The position numbers and the translations under genes are program-made. 45,394 bases of DNA from Escherichia albertii NBRC 107761 = DSM 17582 (lineage in GTDB: Bacteria > Pseudomonadota > Gammaproteobacteria > Enterobacterales > Enterobacteriaceae). The DNA lies in the NCBI RefSeq assembly GCF_000759775.1, contig NZ_BBMY01000026.1:1-45394 (forward strand), given 5' to 3'. The notes under the pieces are model-generated. The model saw only the letters and a program-made list of their open reading frames with translations. It searched no databases and had not been told where the DNA came from. Shown piece after piece: positions 1 through 7,795 of this stretch (position 1 is the stretch's first letter; each line of letters begins with the position of its first letter).

Positions 1-268
<268 letters not shown>

Positions 269-269
269 G

Positions 270-407
270 AATGATGAGAGTAAGGAAAATCAGTTGCCAC
301 CTTCACCTGCGGAAAAAATCAGTCCGGAGATGGCGGAGAAGCTTGCCCTGCTTGAAAAACTGGGCATCACGCTGGATGACCTGGAAAAACTCTTCAAATC
401 CCGCTGA
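270..407 (+). pseudogene. repA: RepFIB replication initiator RepA, 3' fragment
   Basis: The 45 codons before the TGA at 405-407 read [20 protein letters not shown], then [20 protein letters not shown] and LFKSR. This is the C-terminus I remember for RepA of RepFIB plasmids (P307 type). RepA binds iterons and starts replication. The rest of the gene is missing here because the IS3-family end lies immediately upstream. The following DNA has the expected RepFIB downstream iterons and recombinase, which supports the call. Whether an intact repA exists beyond the window cannot be seen. Confidence 0.82.
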
Positions 408-410
408 ACA

Positions 411-600
411 GAAACTGTAGTCAGATAAGAGAGACTCTTTACTGACTACAGTTTATATTAACAGGTGCAGTGAGTGATGTGCTCACTGTAGTTTATATTC
501 AGTTTCCTGCTGCACTGTCTGTGGCTGAGCTGCCATCTGCCTGTTCCTTACATAAAACACGGCTTACTCACTACAGTTTATCTACCTGCTATAGCTTATG
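411..600 (+). repeat. RepFIB-type iteron region downstream of repA
   Basis: Copies of a core like tgactacagtttata occur at 443-457, 483-497 and 567-580, with an inverted copy (aactgtagtca) at 413-423. A degenerate copy lies near 587-606. This matches the repeat cluster known between repA and the recombinase gene in RepFIB replicons, where RepA binds for initiation, autoregulation and incompatibility. Spacing and copy number were read by eye. Confidence 0.7.
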
Positions 601-649
601 TTATACCTGTTCTGCTTACCTCCGCTTATATAAGGAAGAGCGTATGCTG

Positions 650-1390
650 TCACTTCAGGGGAGGCAGTGTACGCAGGATCTCTGCAGCATCGCGCCCGTC
701 ACCTGTGAAAGGCACTGCCAGCGTGGCAGCCATATCCAGCGCAAAAACTCTGGTATAAATCTCCATAGAACGTGGATCCCTGTGACCAGCCAGTGCCTGA
801 ATGACTTTCCGGGGCTGGCGGTGATAAAGCATGTGCATGATATAGCTGTGCCGGAAGGTGTGTGGTGTGACCGGAATCGAAAAGTGTACCCCGTCAGCTT
901 CGGCCCGTCTGGCAGCCTGCTTCAGCCAGTTGCGCATGGTTTCGTCGGTCACGGCCCATAATGGTTCACGACGACGGGGCCGGGTGGTGATCATCCAGCT
1001 TTCCATCTGCCTGACATAGCTTATATCTGTCAGCGGAACCAGGCGGACCTCATCTTTTGGCGGGCGTCCGCGTCGCGCACGCACTTTTTCGGACAGGATC
1101 CGCACAAACGGTCTTACACCATCCAGATCAAATGATTCCGGCGTCAGCATCCGGGCTTCGCCAATACGCATTCCGGTATTCCAGAGGGTGGCGAACAGCA
1201 TATGGTGACGCTGATCCGGCATATAGAAGAGAAGGGCACTCACTTCCGGGGCCAGCAGGTAGGCCGGTGTGGCCCCCGTGGAAGTGGCCATTCTTCTCAG
1301 GGAGAGCGCTGTTGCAAAATCCACCCCCGGCGCAATGGGTAACAGGGAGACGCGTTCTGGTGAATTCTGCAGGGGAATGACATTGTTCAT
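650..1390 (-). CDS. Tyrosine recombinase of the RepFIB region (ResD-like)
   Basis: A 246-residue site-specific tyrosine recombinase, probably acting in plasmid multimer resolution or integration. The catalytic set is visible: Arg in GMRIGEAR (about residue 75), HTFRHSY with the HxxR box (about 177), GHRD (about 203) and the nucleophile Tyr in MEIYTRV (about 212). Length and motifs resemble F ResD (268 aa), and a deleted resD remnant lies at 23743-24022. It faces repA with the iterons between them, the usual RepFIB arrangement. It looks intact. RepFIB annotations simply call it integrase, so I give no symbol. Confidence 0.88.
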   Translation of the reverse strand: MNNVIPLQNSPERVSLLPIAPGVDFATALSLRRMATSTGATPAYLLAPEVSALLFYMPDQRHHMLFATLWNTGMRIGEARMLTPESFDLDGVRPFVRILSEKVRARRGRPPKDEVRLVPLTDISYVRQMESWMITTRPRRREPLWAVTDETMRNWLKQAARRAEADGVHFSIPVTPHTFRHSYIMHMLYHRQPRKVIQALAGHRDPRSMEIYTRVFALDMAATLAVPFTGDGRDAAEILRTLPPLK

Positions 1391-1609
1391 GAGTTATTTT
1401 TCACGTAGCACACGCACTGTTTATGGATACAGGTATTCTGACCTGAACGCCCGGATCCTTCCACGACAATAAATCGCAGCGCGCGGATCCTTTTGTTTGA
1501 TTATCACGCATTATTGCGGGTAAAACCAAATACATAAAGGCGCATTTTGCCGTTAGGATCCCGTCTTAAGCCAGTCATGGTACGGGCTGAGGGCTGGTTT
1601 ACCGTTTTT

Positions 1610-1717
1610 GGGAGAATTGGGAGAATTGGGAGAATTGGGAGAATTGGGAGAATTGGGAGAATTGGGAGAATTGGGAGAATTGGGAGAATTGGGAGAATTG
1701 GGAGAATTGGGAGAATT
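1610..1717. repeat. 12 tandem copies of a 9-bp unit (gggagaatt)
   Basis: Twelve uninterrupted, apparently identical copies of gggagaatt. The region has no convincing gene; the open frames through it only encode the repeat (ILP on minus, GRI on plus). Perfect short tandem arrays change copy number by slippage and are used as VNTR markers. G-runs of three fall every 9 bp on the plus strand, so G-quadruplex formation is conceivable. Function unknown. Confidence 0.95.
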
Positions 1718-2060
1718 GGGGTAATGCCAGGACTGAGAACACAGAGAAAAAGAGATGAAAACGGAAGGTGCACCACGTGAATTCTGGCCTGCTTTCTCCT
1801 GTAACCCTGTCATTTTTAATGAAGCGTAATATGATTTGTTACTGCCAGTCATTAATGTCTTGATCTGCAATTGAAGAAATTAATTTACGTATTAATTATG
1901 ATAGATTTTCATTTCGAGAAAAATACTAAAATTCTTATGTACGAAACATTAGAAGGAGCATCAATATGCTGAGAAGGAAAGACCGTTATCTGGCTAACAT
2001 CTATTAACAGCTGTTTGCGAATAGGCGATTTCCTGTCTTTAGTTAAGTTGGGGAAGTGCC
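1718..2060. other. Gene-free stretch
   Basis: No coding region, RNA gene or terminator that I can support. A short ATG frame near 1965 with an upstream aaggagc stops after 13 codons and is not called. The DNA is AT-rich after 1800 and separates the 9-bp repeat from the IS481-like remnant. Confidence 0.5.
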
Positions 2061-2093
2061 ACTTTTATTTAGAGTGAGTCCAACATCATCAGT

Positions 2094-2438
2094 TTGTCAA
2101 CGAAGGAGAGCGCTATTCCAACTATGCTTCGCATGGACAATAATCCAAAACAGGGCGCTTTTATCTCCGGCAGTGGTGTCCTTTCTGTCTGGTTACGCCA
2201 TAACCTTGAGAATTTCAAAAAACGACTGAAAGCACTGGAAGAAAAAGTCGCCCGTGATGGCATTGAGCTAACTGACAGCCAGATCGCAGCACTGGAGCGT
2301 AAAGCCAGTGATGACGAGGCCTGTGGCGAAATCGAAACGGCTCATCCGGGATATCTGGGGTCGCAGGACACGTTCTATGTAGGCAACCAGAAAGGTGTCG
2401 GGCGTATTTATCAGCAGACGTTCATCAATAGGAATTAA
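2094..2438 (+). pseudogene. IS481-family transposase, internal fragment
   Basis: The segment HNLENFKKRLKALEEKVA, then HPGYLGSQDTFYVGNQKGVG and RIYQQTFI matches the middle of IS481-family transposases, where the first catalytic Asp lies in the QDTFYVG region. The frame ends abruptly after QQTFINRN, before the remaining DDE residues, so it is an inactive remnant. No terminal repeats were found. The N-terminal boundary is uncertain. Confidence 0.65.
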
Positions 2439-2596
2439 AACCCCCAAAAGATTAAAAAACACCACAAAACGGATATTTCTTCAACACTCCTTATGCACCA
2501 TATGAACGGAAACGACTATTAAACAGGATAACACTGATTGATAAAGGGTATGAATGGTGGTTTTTTGCTCCGTTCCCCGTAAAATGGACGCAACTC

Positions 2597-2790
2597 CCCC
2601 TCTGCGGCTCTCAGCCGCAACACTGCATTCGGGCCAGCGGCTCATGCATCATAACCAGCTCTGCCAGACAGTATCCCCGCTTCAGCCCCGTAAACCGCAT
2701 CTGACTTCCGCACAGGATGCATTTCAGCGGGTCAATCTTCAGTAACCGCTGATACATCCCTCTCCACCTGATTTGCATCGCCGTTTTTCT
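2597..2790 (-). pseudogene. IS91-family transposase C-terminal remnant, copy 1
   Basis: On the minus strand this reads RWRGMYQRLLKIDPLKCILC followed by GSQMRFTGLKRGYCLAELV. The pattern of DPLKC, a second Cys in CxxC and a GLKRGY segment is typical of the C-terminus of IS91-type (HUH, rolling-circle) transposases. The catalytic region is absent. A diverged copy in the same orientation lies at 42541-42740, and the two bracket most of the window. Confidence 0.55.
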
Positions 2791-2927
2791 CACTTGCTTC
2801 GTTGTGGGGAAGGTTTTCGTTTACGGGGTTTGGCTGAACGGGCCATATAACCACCTGAAAGACAATGATATTGCCTGTTTTTATAACGGTAATCTCAGAC
2901 CATGACAAGCCGCAGCCGCCAGGCTGC

Positions 2928-3338
2928 CTACTCGACATTTTTGGTTATCAGTTTTCACCACGTTATGCAAAATTTAAGAAAATATTTAATGAATTATTTG
3001 ATGTTATACTGGAGAGTGATAAACTCATTATAAAACTAAAAAAACAATTTAACTTTAAGCTCATTGAACATGAATGAGAAAACATCCAACATATTATTTG
3101 TTCTTTAAGCAGAAAAACAACCATTCAAAGTACGGTTGTTAAGAAGTTATCTAATACAGAGCGTAGCAACAAGACATTAGCAGCTCTTCGGGAGTATGAC
3201 CGAGTTATAAAATGCATATATGTCCTAGATTATGCTGACAATAAAACCTTAAGGCAATTTGTGCAACAAGCACTGAACAGAGGTGAAGCTTATCATCAAC
3301 TAAGAAGAGCAATAGCATCAGTAAATGGAAATCAATTT
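2928..3338 (+). pseudogene. Tn3-family transposase remnant with a nonsense codon
   Basis: One frame reads LDIFGYQFSPRYAKFKKIFN, later TLAALREYDRVIKCIYVLDY and QQALNRGEAYHQLRRAIASV, ending GNQF. This is the conserved late part of Tn3-family DDE transposases, where NRGEAYHQLRRAI is diagnostic. An in-frame TGA at 3075-3077 sits where the family often has Trp, and homology stops after about 3338. It is a dead fragment of about 137 codons; no 38-bp terminal repeat was found. Confidence 0.72.
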
Positions 3339-3339
3339 A

Positions 3340-3635
3340 GTTATTGGCACTGGTGGAGCTATTATGGCAAATTATCAGAAAATACTTCGAAACAGAACGT
3401 TATAATAATTCATACGCCACAACTAAAAATTCAGCATATTTGCCAAGCTTAACAAACAAATTAAAAAATAAGTTAAATAAGTTTTTTAGACGGTGATCTA
3501 ATTCTATTGATAAAAATGTACACACAGTTAAACCCGTTTTCATTGTTAACTGTGTACACAGATTTATCTTTTATTTTGGGATACTCTTGCAGTCTGGTAT
3601 CAAGGGGAAGCCAGTTAGATGTGTAATGTCTTGTT
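3340..3635. other. Gene-free stretch between Tn3 remnant and pilin gene
   Basis: AT-rich DNA without a convincing gene. Short frames run on from the Tn3 remnant but show no recognisable homology. No T-tract terminator is obvious for the minus-strand pilin gene that ends at 3636. Confidence 0.4.
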
Positions 3636-4256
3636 TTAATATCTGAATGTGTATCTTATCTTTATGTTATTACCGTTTTTATTTTTTCCAGCTTCTTCAC
3701 ATGCATTTGATGCGATTGATGGCGACAAGGAGAAATTGGTAGTGTTGCTGGAGGTGCTATCACTCCCATATTCTTTACTGTCTATAAGAATTTTAGTTTT
3801 TCCCGCCATTATTGTACCCATGTTTAATGTTGCATATGATATGCATGAGGAGACGCTTTGGACTTGCGTCTCAAGAGAATATGTGTTACTCACAGAACTT
3901 TTATCATTTACCCAAAATTGAACCCATTGTCCTGATGGGGTGGTAAACATCTTTGCATTTCCTGGTCCTATCATTGTCGGAATGCCAGAAATAGCAGAAA
4001 TCGCCTCAACTACTTTATCATTATCCGGATTAGAGCTAATCCCTTTTAAGGATGCAGTGCTGTTGGTATAAAGTTTATTTACTGATGCTGCTATTGTTTG
4101 TATTTGTTTAATCCCTTCTTCTAATTTTCGGTTTTCCTGGGCTTGATTATAATAGTACAAAACACCAGAAACAACGACCGCACTGATAGCCAGGACCATT
4201 GCCGATTCAATCAGACTTAAACCTTTTTGTGATACGGTGAGATTTTTATATTTCAT
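3636..4256 (-). CDS. Type IVb major-pilin-like prepilin, paralogue of BfpA
   Basis: A 206-residue prepilin. A 12-residue leader ends in QKG, cut before LSLIESAMVLAISAVVVSG, the hydrophobic N-terminal helix with Glu at +5. Cleavage would be by BfpP (6064-6825). The C-terminal half keeps the pilin pattern SSCISYATLN ... SNACEEAG, giving a probable disulfide. It resembles BfpA (14261-14857) in the leader junction and Cys-flanking motifs but is strongly diverged between. It is intact, separate from the main cluster and on the same strand. Its start codon lies 6 bp from a 303-bp tract of 5-bp repeats, which supplies the only SD-like AGG, 10 bases upstream. It could be an alternative major pilin or a silent donor copy. 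Not known from prototype EPEC. Confidence 0.85.
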   Translation of the reverse strand: MKYKNLTVSQKGLSLIESAMVLAISAVVVSGVLYYYNQAQENRKLEEGIKQIQTIAASVNKLYTNSTASLKGISSNPDNDKVVEAISAISGIPTMIGPGNAKMFTTPSGQWVQFWVNDKSSVSNTYSLETQVQSVSSCISYATLNMGTIMAGKTKILIDSKEYGSDSTSSNTTNFSLSPSIASNACEEAGKNKNGNNIKIRYTFRY

Positions 4257-4262
4257 TTGCGG

Positions 4263-4565
4263 CTAACCTAACCTAACCTAACCTAACCTAACCTAACCTA
4301 ACCTAACCTAACCTAACCTAACCTAACCTAACCTAACCTAACCTAACCTAACCTAACCTAACCTAACCTAACCTAACCTAACCTAACCTAACCTAACCTA
4401 ACCTAACCTAACCTAACCTAACCTAACCTAACCTAACCTAACCTAACCTAACCTAACCTAACCTAACCTAACCTAACCTAACCTAACCTAACCTAACCTA
4501 ACCTAACCTAACCTAACCTAACCTAACCTAACCTAACCTAACCTAACCTAACCTAACCTAACCTA
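4263..4565. repeat. About 60 perfect copies of a 5-bp repeat in the pilin leader
   Basis: The 303-bp tract is uninterrupted (ctaac on plus; gttag on minus, the sense strand of the adjacent pilin gene). It lies between a hairpin at 4576-4596 and the pilin ATG at 4254-4256. In sense orientation it forms repeated TTAGG, each with an SD-like AGG. The related truncated pilin at 5225 has the same upstream hairpin 18 bp from its ATG and no repeat, so the tract is an expansion inside an otherwise conserved leader. Copy number of such tracts usually varies by slipped-strand mispairing. Confidence 0.97.
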
Positions 4566-4575
4566 TTATGCGATA

Positions 4576-4596
4576 TATCCTTCCATGAAAAGGATA
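4576..4596 (-). promoter_or_regulatory. Inverted repeat upstream of intact pilin paralogue
   Basis: Arms tatcctt (4576-4582) and aaggata (4590-4596) form a 7-bp stem. The counterpart at 5243-5267 has a perfect 9-bp stem with the same core. With the repeat tract removed, both lie about 18 bp before their pilin start codons. It could be a leader hairpin or a protein-binding site; nothing decides between these. Confidence 0.6.
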
Positions 4597-4619
4597 TAAA
4601 TTTATCAATTTACTGTTTG

Positions 4620-5012
4620 TTAACGTACAGGAAATTGAAAAACTAAGCGATACCTCAGTCCGCGCCTTATGCCATATGCAACTCTTCGGTTTTCATGTCA
4701 CCCTGGTATGTTTCTCTCTTCGCGTGATCGATTTTTATACCGTAACAGGCTGTTTTTTATACCCCCGTTACTTTATTCGTACCCCTTATAATGGGGTGTT
4801 AGCCAGCCAGACTCGGCATGATTACTGCCCCCAGTCGTCCATGATCCGGGGGGCGCTGGTAACCGCTAATAGGGGTCAGGTGGCACTTTTGCCGGGACCG
4901 TCTGTAACGTGGATGCCGGTACCTGCTCCCCGAGGTTATCAGGTTAACTCATATACAAGGGAGACAGAATGACCGAATCCAGCGATTACGAATCCGTCCA
5001 AGTCTTTATCCA
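4620..5012. other. Unassigned, higher-GC stretch before the IS21 fragment
   Basis: From about 4650 the base composition shifts from AT-rich pilus DNA to balanced DNA typical of the insertion elements here. I could not assign a family. A short frame starting at 4969 runs toward the IS21 fragment. It is probably insertion-sequence debris. Confidence 0.4.
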
Positions 5013-5225
5013 CGAAGGGCCAGAACCAAAGGTAAGGTGGAACGGATGGTGAAATACCTCAAGGAAAACTTCTTCGTCCGGTACCGCCGGTTCGTGATTT
5101 TCTTTTGCATGATTGTAGTAATACAAAATACCTGAAGTAATAGTGGCACTTATAGCTAAAACCATTGCCGATTCAATCAGACTTAAATCTTTGTGCAATG
5201 CAACTAATTTCTTTGTATATTTCAT
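4986..5225 (-). pseudogene. Truncated type IVb prepilin (paralogue 2)
   Basis: The first 45 or so residues, MKYTKKLVALHKDLSLIESA and MVLAISATITSGILYYYNHA, match the N-terminus of the intact paralogue at 3636-4256. After KENHE the frame runs antisense into the IS21 fragment and ends, so the pilin head domain is lost. The residue before the predicted cleavage site is Asp (HKD|LSLIE), not the near-invariant Gly that prepilin peptidase needs, so even the leader would probably not be processed. A dead gene, possibly a partial donor for recombination. Confidence 0.85.
5013..5093 (+). pseudogene. istA: IS21 IstA internal fragment
   Basis: Codons 5022-5093 read RTKGKVERMVKYLKENFF then VRYRRF, which I recognise as the conserved DDE-domain segment of IS21 IstA containing the catalytic Glu in KVERMV. 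Nothing upstream or downstream continues the protein. The fragment abuts the truncated pilin gene, whose frame reads into it on the opposite strand, so the IS21 insertion and later deletion probably removed the pilin's 3' part. Confidence 0.75.
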
Positions 5226-5242
5226 CTTTATGCTCTATGTGG

Positions 5243-5267
5243 TTTATCCTTGCAAGGAAAGGATAAA
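5243..5267 (-). promoter_or_regulatory. Perfect 9-bp inverted repeat upstream of truncated pilin
   Basis: Arms tttatcctt (5243-5251) and aaggataaa (5259-5267) with a 7-base loop, ending 18 bp upstream of the ATG at 5225. It shares its core and position with the hairpin upstream of the intact paralogue (4576-4596), apart from the repeat tract there. Conservation in two leaders suggests a functional leader element or common ancestry. Confidence 0.65.
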
Positions 5268-5340
5268 AAAACATGGCAAATTTTCCATAAGGACGTGAAA
5301 AGCCAATTCGAGTTTGTGATTCTCAAAGCTAGTTACATTG

Positions 5341-5631
5341 CTATATTGTATTAATAGTTAAGATCTCAAAATTATCAAAGCATGATTTAGATGCAATTAT
5401 ATTGTAATCATGAGTAAGTTTAAGTATTTCATTATTGATAGAAATGATTTGTTCAAATGTACGAATCATATTCTCGATATCAAGAATATTTATGACATTA
5501 CAAGAAAATGTATCTGGTGGACAATGTTTAACAAAAAGCCCTCCCAAAAGATGGGCTCGCTTAATATAAGCTTTTTCGATAGATTTGATAGTTAACTCAC
5601 ATTGTTCTTTTTTAGCACTTTTCGACGCCAA
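5341..5631 (-). CDS. Hypothetical 96-residue protein after bfpH
   Basis: I do not recognise this protein. The start is TTG at 5629-5631, preceded by AGAGG at good spacing, 22 bp after the bfpH stop and on the same strand, so it is probably the last gene of the pilus operon. It is Lys- and Ile-rich, with four Cys and a helical middle (DIENMIRTFEQIISINNEIL) that could form a coiled coil. No signal peptide or membrane segment is visible. In prototype EPEC bfpH is followed by bfpI, so this gene occupies the rearrangement point. It could be an accessory pilus factor or remnant. Confidence 0.6.
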   Translation of the reverse strand: MASKSAKKEQCELTIKSIEKAYIKRAHLLGGLFVKHCPPDTFSCNVINILDIENMIRTFEQIISINNEILKLTHDYNIIASKSCFDNFEILTINTI

Positions 5632-5653
5632 AATAACCTCTGCTTAGATGTTT

Positions 5654-6085
5654 TTATGATCCCATTTTTAAAGAATGTTTATTATAAACTTTCTTTACTT
5701 TTTCTATATATCTGTACTTATATTTTGGCGTTGCAGAATGATATCTACCGACACCTTCCCAAACATCCCCCTTCTCTTTTCGTATAGAATGCGCAAGTAT
5801 CCATGAACCTATATATAAATTGAAACACCCATTATCTTTTAGGGCATTATACGCTTTATCATGTTGGTTATTAAAAAAAGTTTTACTGATAAGTGGTAAC
5901 CATGCACCAGTATTGATCTGCATGATTCCTAAATCATGAGTTCCATTTTTATTTACGGAGACAGCGCCCGGCCTACCTCCTTCAACTGAAATAACTGCCG
6001 CAAGTAACTCTGGTTTCAGACTATTTGCAATAGTAGCGTTAACAAAACAGGTATGTAAGTTATTTATATCACTCGCAATAAGCAT
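5654..6085 (-). CDS. bfpH: BfpH, lytic transglycosylase of the pilus cluster
   Basis: A 143-residue SLT-type lytic transglycosylase of the VirB1/BfpH class, which locally opens peptidoglycan for pilus assembly. The catalytic Glu is E35 in ISVEGG, followed by the family motif THDLGIMQINTGAW. The ATG at 6083-6085 overlaps the bfpP end by 22 bp, so the genes are translationally coupled. No signal peptide follows this ATG. The same frame just upstream reads ACFICWIFH, hydrophobic and signal-like, but has no standard start codon before a TAA. Either export uses an unusual start or the signal was lost. Confidence 0.82.
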   Translation of the reverse strand: MLIASDINNLHTCFVNATIANSLKPELLAAVISVEGGRPGAVSVNKNGTHDLGIMQINTGAWLPLISKTFFNNQHDKAYNALKDNGCFNLYIGSWILAHSIRKEKGDVWEGVGRYHSATPKYKYRYIEKVKKVYNKHSLKMGS

Positions 6086-6825
6086 ATGAAAAATCCAGCA
6101 GATAAAGCAGGCCCCATTGGAACAAAAACAGTCCCCTTAAATCGATAGGGAATCGAATATAATAAAAATATAACTGATGAGGTTAGCAAGAAAATCATTA
6201 CCTCATCAACTCCCAACCATGCACCTGCAGCGCAGGATAGAGCAATATCACCACCTGCCACTACGTCATCTTTTTTCATATGACTTACAATTTTCATTGA
6301 CAGATACATGATAAAAAATCCTGTACAGGCACCAAGAATCTTTGATTCTGGTTCAGCAAAATAAGAAAAGACAAGCCCTGACCAGAATAGTGGAATGGTT
6401 ACACAAGCTGGCAACCATTGCTCACGAATATCGATAAAACTAAGAAAAAACAAGCATAGAAATATACTGCATAAAATTAGTGATGTCTGAAAATCTTGTA
6501 TTTTCCAGAAAATAATCACACAAGTTAATGAACAACATAGCTCTGATAGTGGATAGACTATCGGTATCTTTACATTACAGTTTAAACATTTTCCCTTGCA
6601 AAGAAGATATCCGATAATGGGAATCAGTCCCCACCATCTGATCTTTGTATTACATTCATTGCAATGAGAAGGAGGACTGTAAATCGTTAGATTTTCATCT
6701 GACTCTTCCCTCCACTTAAGTTGATGTGGTAGTCGATCTACAGCAAGACAAAGAAAGCTTGTAATAACTGATGCATAGAAAAAAACAAAAAACAGCATCA
6801 TCCATTGTGGAATATGTTCAATCAT
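6064..6825 (-). CDS. bfpP: BfpP, type IV prepilin peptidase
   Basis: A 253-residue polytopic inner-membrane aspartyl protease that removes prepilin leaders and may N-methylate the new N-terminus. Two CxxC pairs (HCNEC and CLNC, about residues 53-85) fit the cytoplasmic zinc-binding loop. The catalytic Asp residues are D132 in FIDIREQ and D193 in AGGDIAL, the latter in the conserved G-x-GD-type motif. Several membrane segments follow. Length is near that of EPEC BfpP (about 249). It starts 2 bp after the bfpF stop and overlaps bfpH. It would process BfpA, the minor pilins BfpI-K and the pilin paralogue at 3636-4256. Confidence 0.92.
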   Translation of the reverse strand: MIEHIPQWMMLFFVFFYASVITSFLCLAVDRLPHQLKWREESDENLTIYSPPSHCNECNTKIRWWGLIPIIGYLLCKGKCLNCNVKIPIVYPLSELCCSLTCVIIFWKIQDFQTSLILCSIFLCLFFLSFIDIREQWLPACVTIPLFWSGLVFSYFAEPESKILGACTGFFIMYLSMKIVSHMKKDDVVAGGDIALSCAAGAWLGVDEVMIFLLTSSVIFLLYSIPYRFKGTVFVPMGPALSAGFFICLLRVI

Positions 6826-6827
6826 AT

Positions 6828-7784
6828 CTATTTAACTAAGCTGTTTCCTCTGGACAGAAGAATTTTCTGTGTTTCAATTTCGTTGTTTAACAATTCGAGC
6901 TTACCACTTCTTATCTTAGAAGGTATTGATGGTGTCCCATCATTGCACAAAATATTGCATGTAAGTTTTCTCTTACCATTATCGATAAAGTGCAACTCCT
7001 GATGTATAACACACAATAAACCATCAGCAATAATGCTACGTACCAGGTCCATCTCTCCTTCAGCTGATGCAATTTGCTGTAGAGCATAGAGAGAGCCCTG
7101 TACAGAACTACCATGAATGGTCGATACAACCAGATGTCCATTCACAGCAGCACGAATTGCTTCTTTTGCTGTTTTTGGACTACGAATCTCACCCAAGAAA
7201 ATGTATCTTGGATTATAACGCATCGCTGAAATCATCGCTTGCTCATAGCCACCGACATCTCTTGCATCCAGTTGATACCAGATACCTTTCGCGTCAGCGC
7301 CGTAACTTCCTTGTGCTGGTAGTTCTGGTGGGTCCTCAATAGAAATCAGAATATCACCATATTGTGTTAAAAATTCAGTTAATAAAGAGTATATCGTTGT
7401 TGATTTACCTGATCCCGTAGCGCCACCGACCAGGATAAGCCCCTTCATTTTACCCAGTGATTTGAGTGTTGACAGAACGCCAGCAGAGAAACCAAGCTGA
7501 TCAAGTGCTGGTACAGGTATCTTTAGTTTTCTTAAAAAATAACCAGTTCCACCAACTGTATTAATTACGGTAACACGATATGGAGTTCCAAAATGAGAGT
7601 AGAAAAACTCCTTTCCTTTAGATTGACTGAGCACTTTAATGTTGCTTTTTATTTGTTTTATTTCATCATCATAATAACTGTCGACATTAACAATAGGATT
7701 ATTCTGCCCTTCAAGATAGCGAAATACTGATTTTTCTTCAGTTAACAGAAGGTCTGCGAAAGTTAACTTATTAATACTATCCAT
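6828..7784 (-). CDS. bfpF: BfpF, pilus retraction ATPase (PilT class)
   Basis: A 318-residue secretion NTPase of the PilT/VirB11 class. Walker A is GGATGSGKST with the catalytic Lys at 127. Downstream are the acidic box (SIEDPPELPA), the Walker B region YIFLGEIRSP and the His box GHLVVSTIHG. In EPEC, BfpF drives pilus retraction, bundle dispersal and full virulence. It lies 11 bp after bfpE and 2 bp before bfpP. It lacks the tetracysteine motif present in BfpD, consistent with a retraction ATPase. Slightly shorter than EPEC BfpF (about 328). Confidence 0.92.
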   Translation of the reverse strand: MDSINKLTFADLLLTEEKSVFRYLEGQNNPIVNVDSYYDDEIKQIKSNIKVLSQSKGKEFFYSHFGTPYRVTVINTVGGTGYFLRKLKIPVPALDQLGFSAGVLSTLKSLGKMKGLILVGGATGSGKSTTIYSLLTEFLTQYGDILISIEDPPELPAQGSYGADAKGIWYQLDARDVGGYEQAMISAMRYNPRYIFLGEIRSPKTAKEAIRAAVNGHLVVSTIHGSSVQGSLYALQQIASAEGEMDLVRSIIADGLLCVIHQELHFIDNGKRKLTCNILCNDGTPSIPSKIRSGKLELLNNEIETQKILLSRGNSLVK

Positions 7785-7795
7785 AATAATACCTT

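Noticed and set aside
470..961. Open frame of 163 codons on the plus strand
   Set aside because: It covers the RepFIB iterons and runs antisense to the recombinase gene, with no family resemblance.
1504..1870. Frames encoding repeated ILP, SPN or GRI peptides
   Set aside because: They only translate the 9-bp repeat; every frame through such a tract stays open.
4263..4565. CRISPR array or telomere-like structure from the tandem repeat
   Set aside because: The unit is 5 bp with no spacers. The resemblance to arthropod TTAGG telomeres is coincidental in a bacterial pilin leader.
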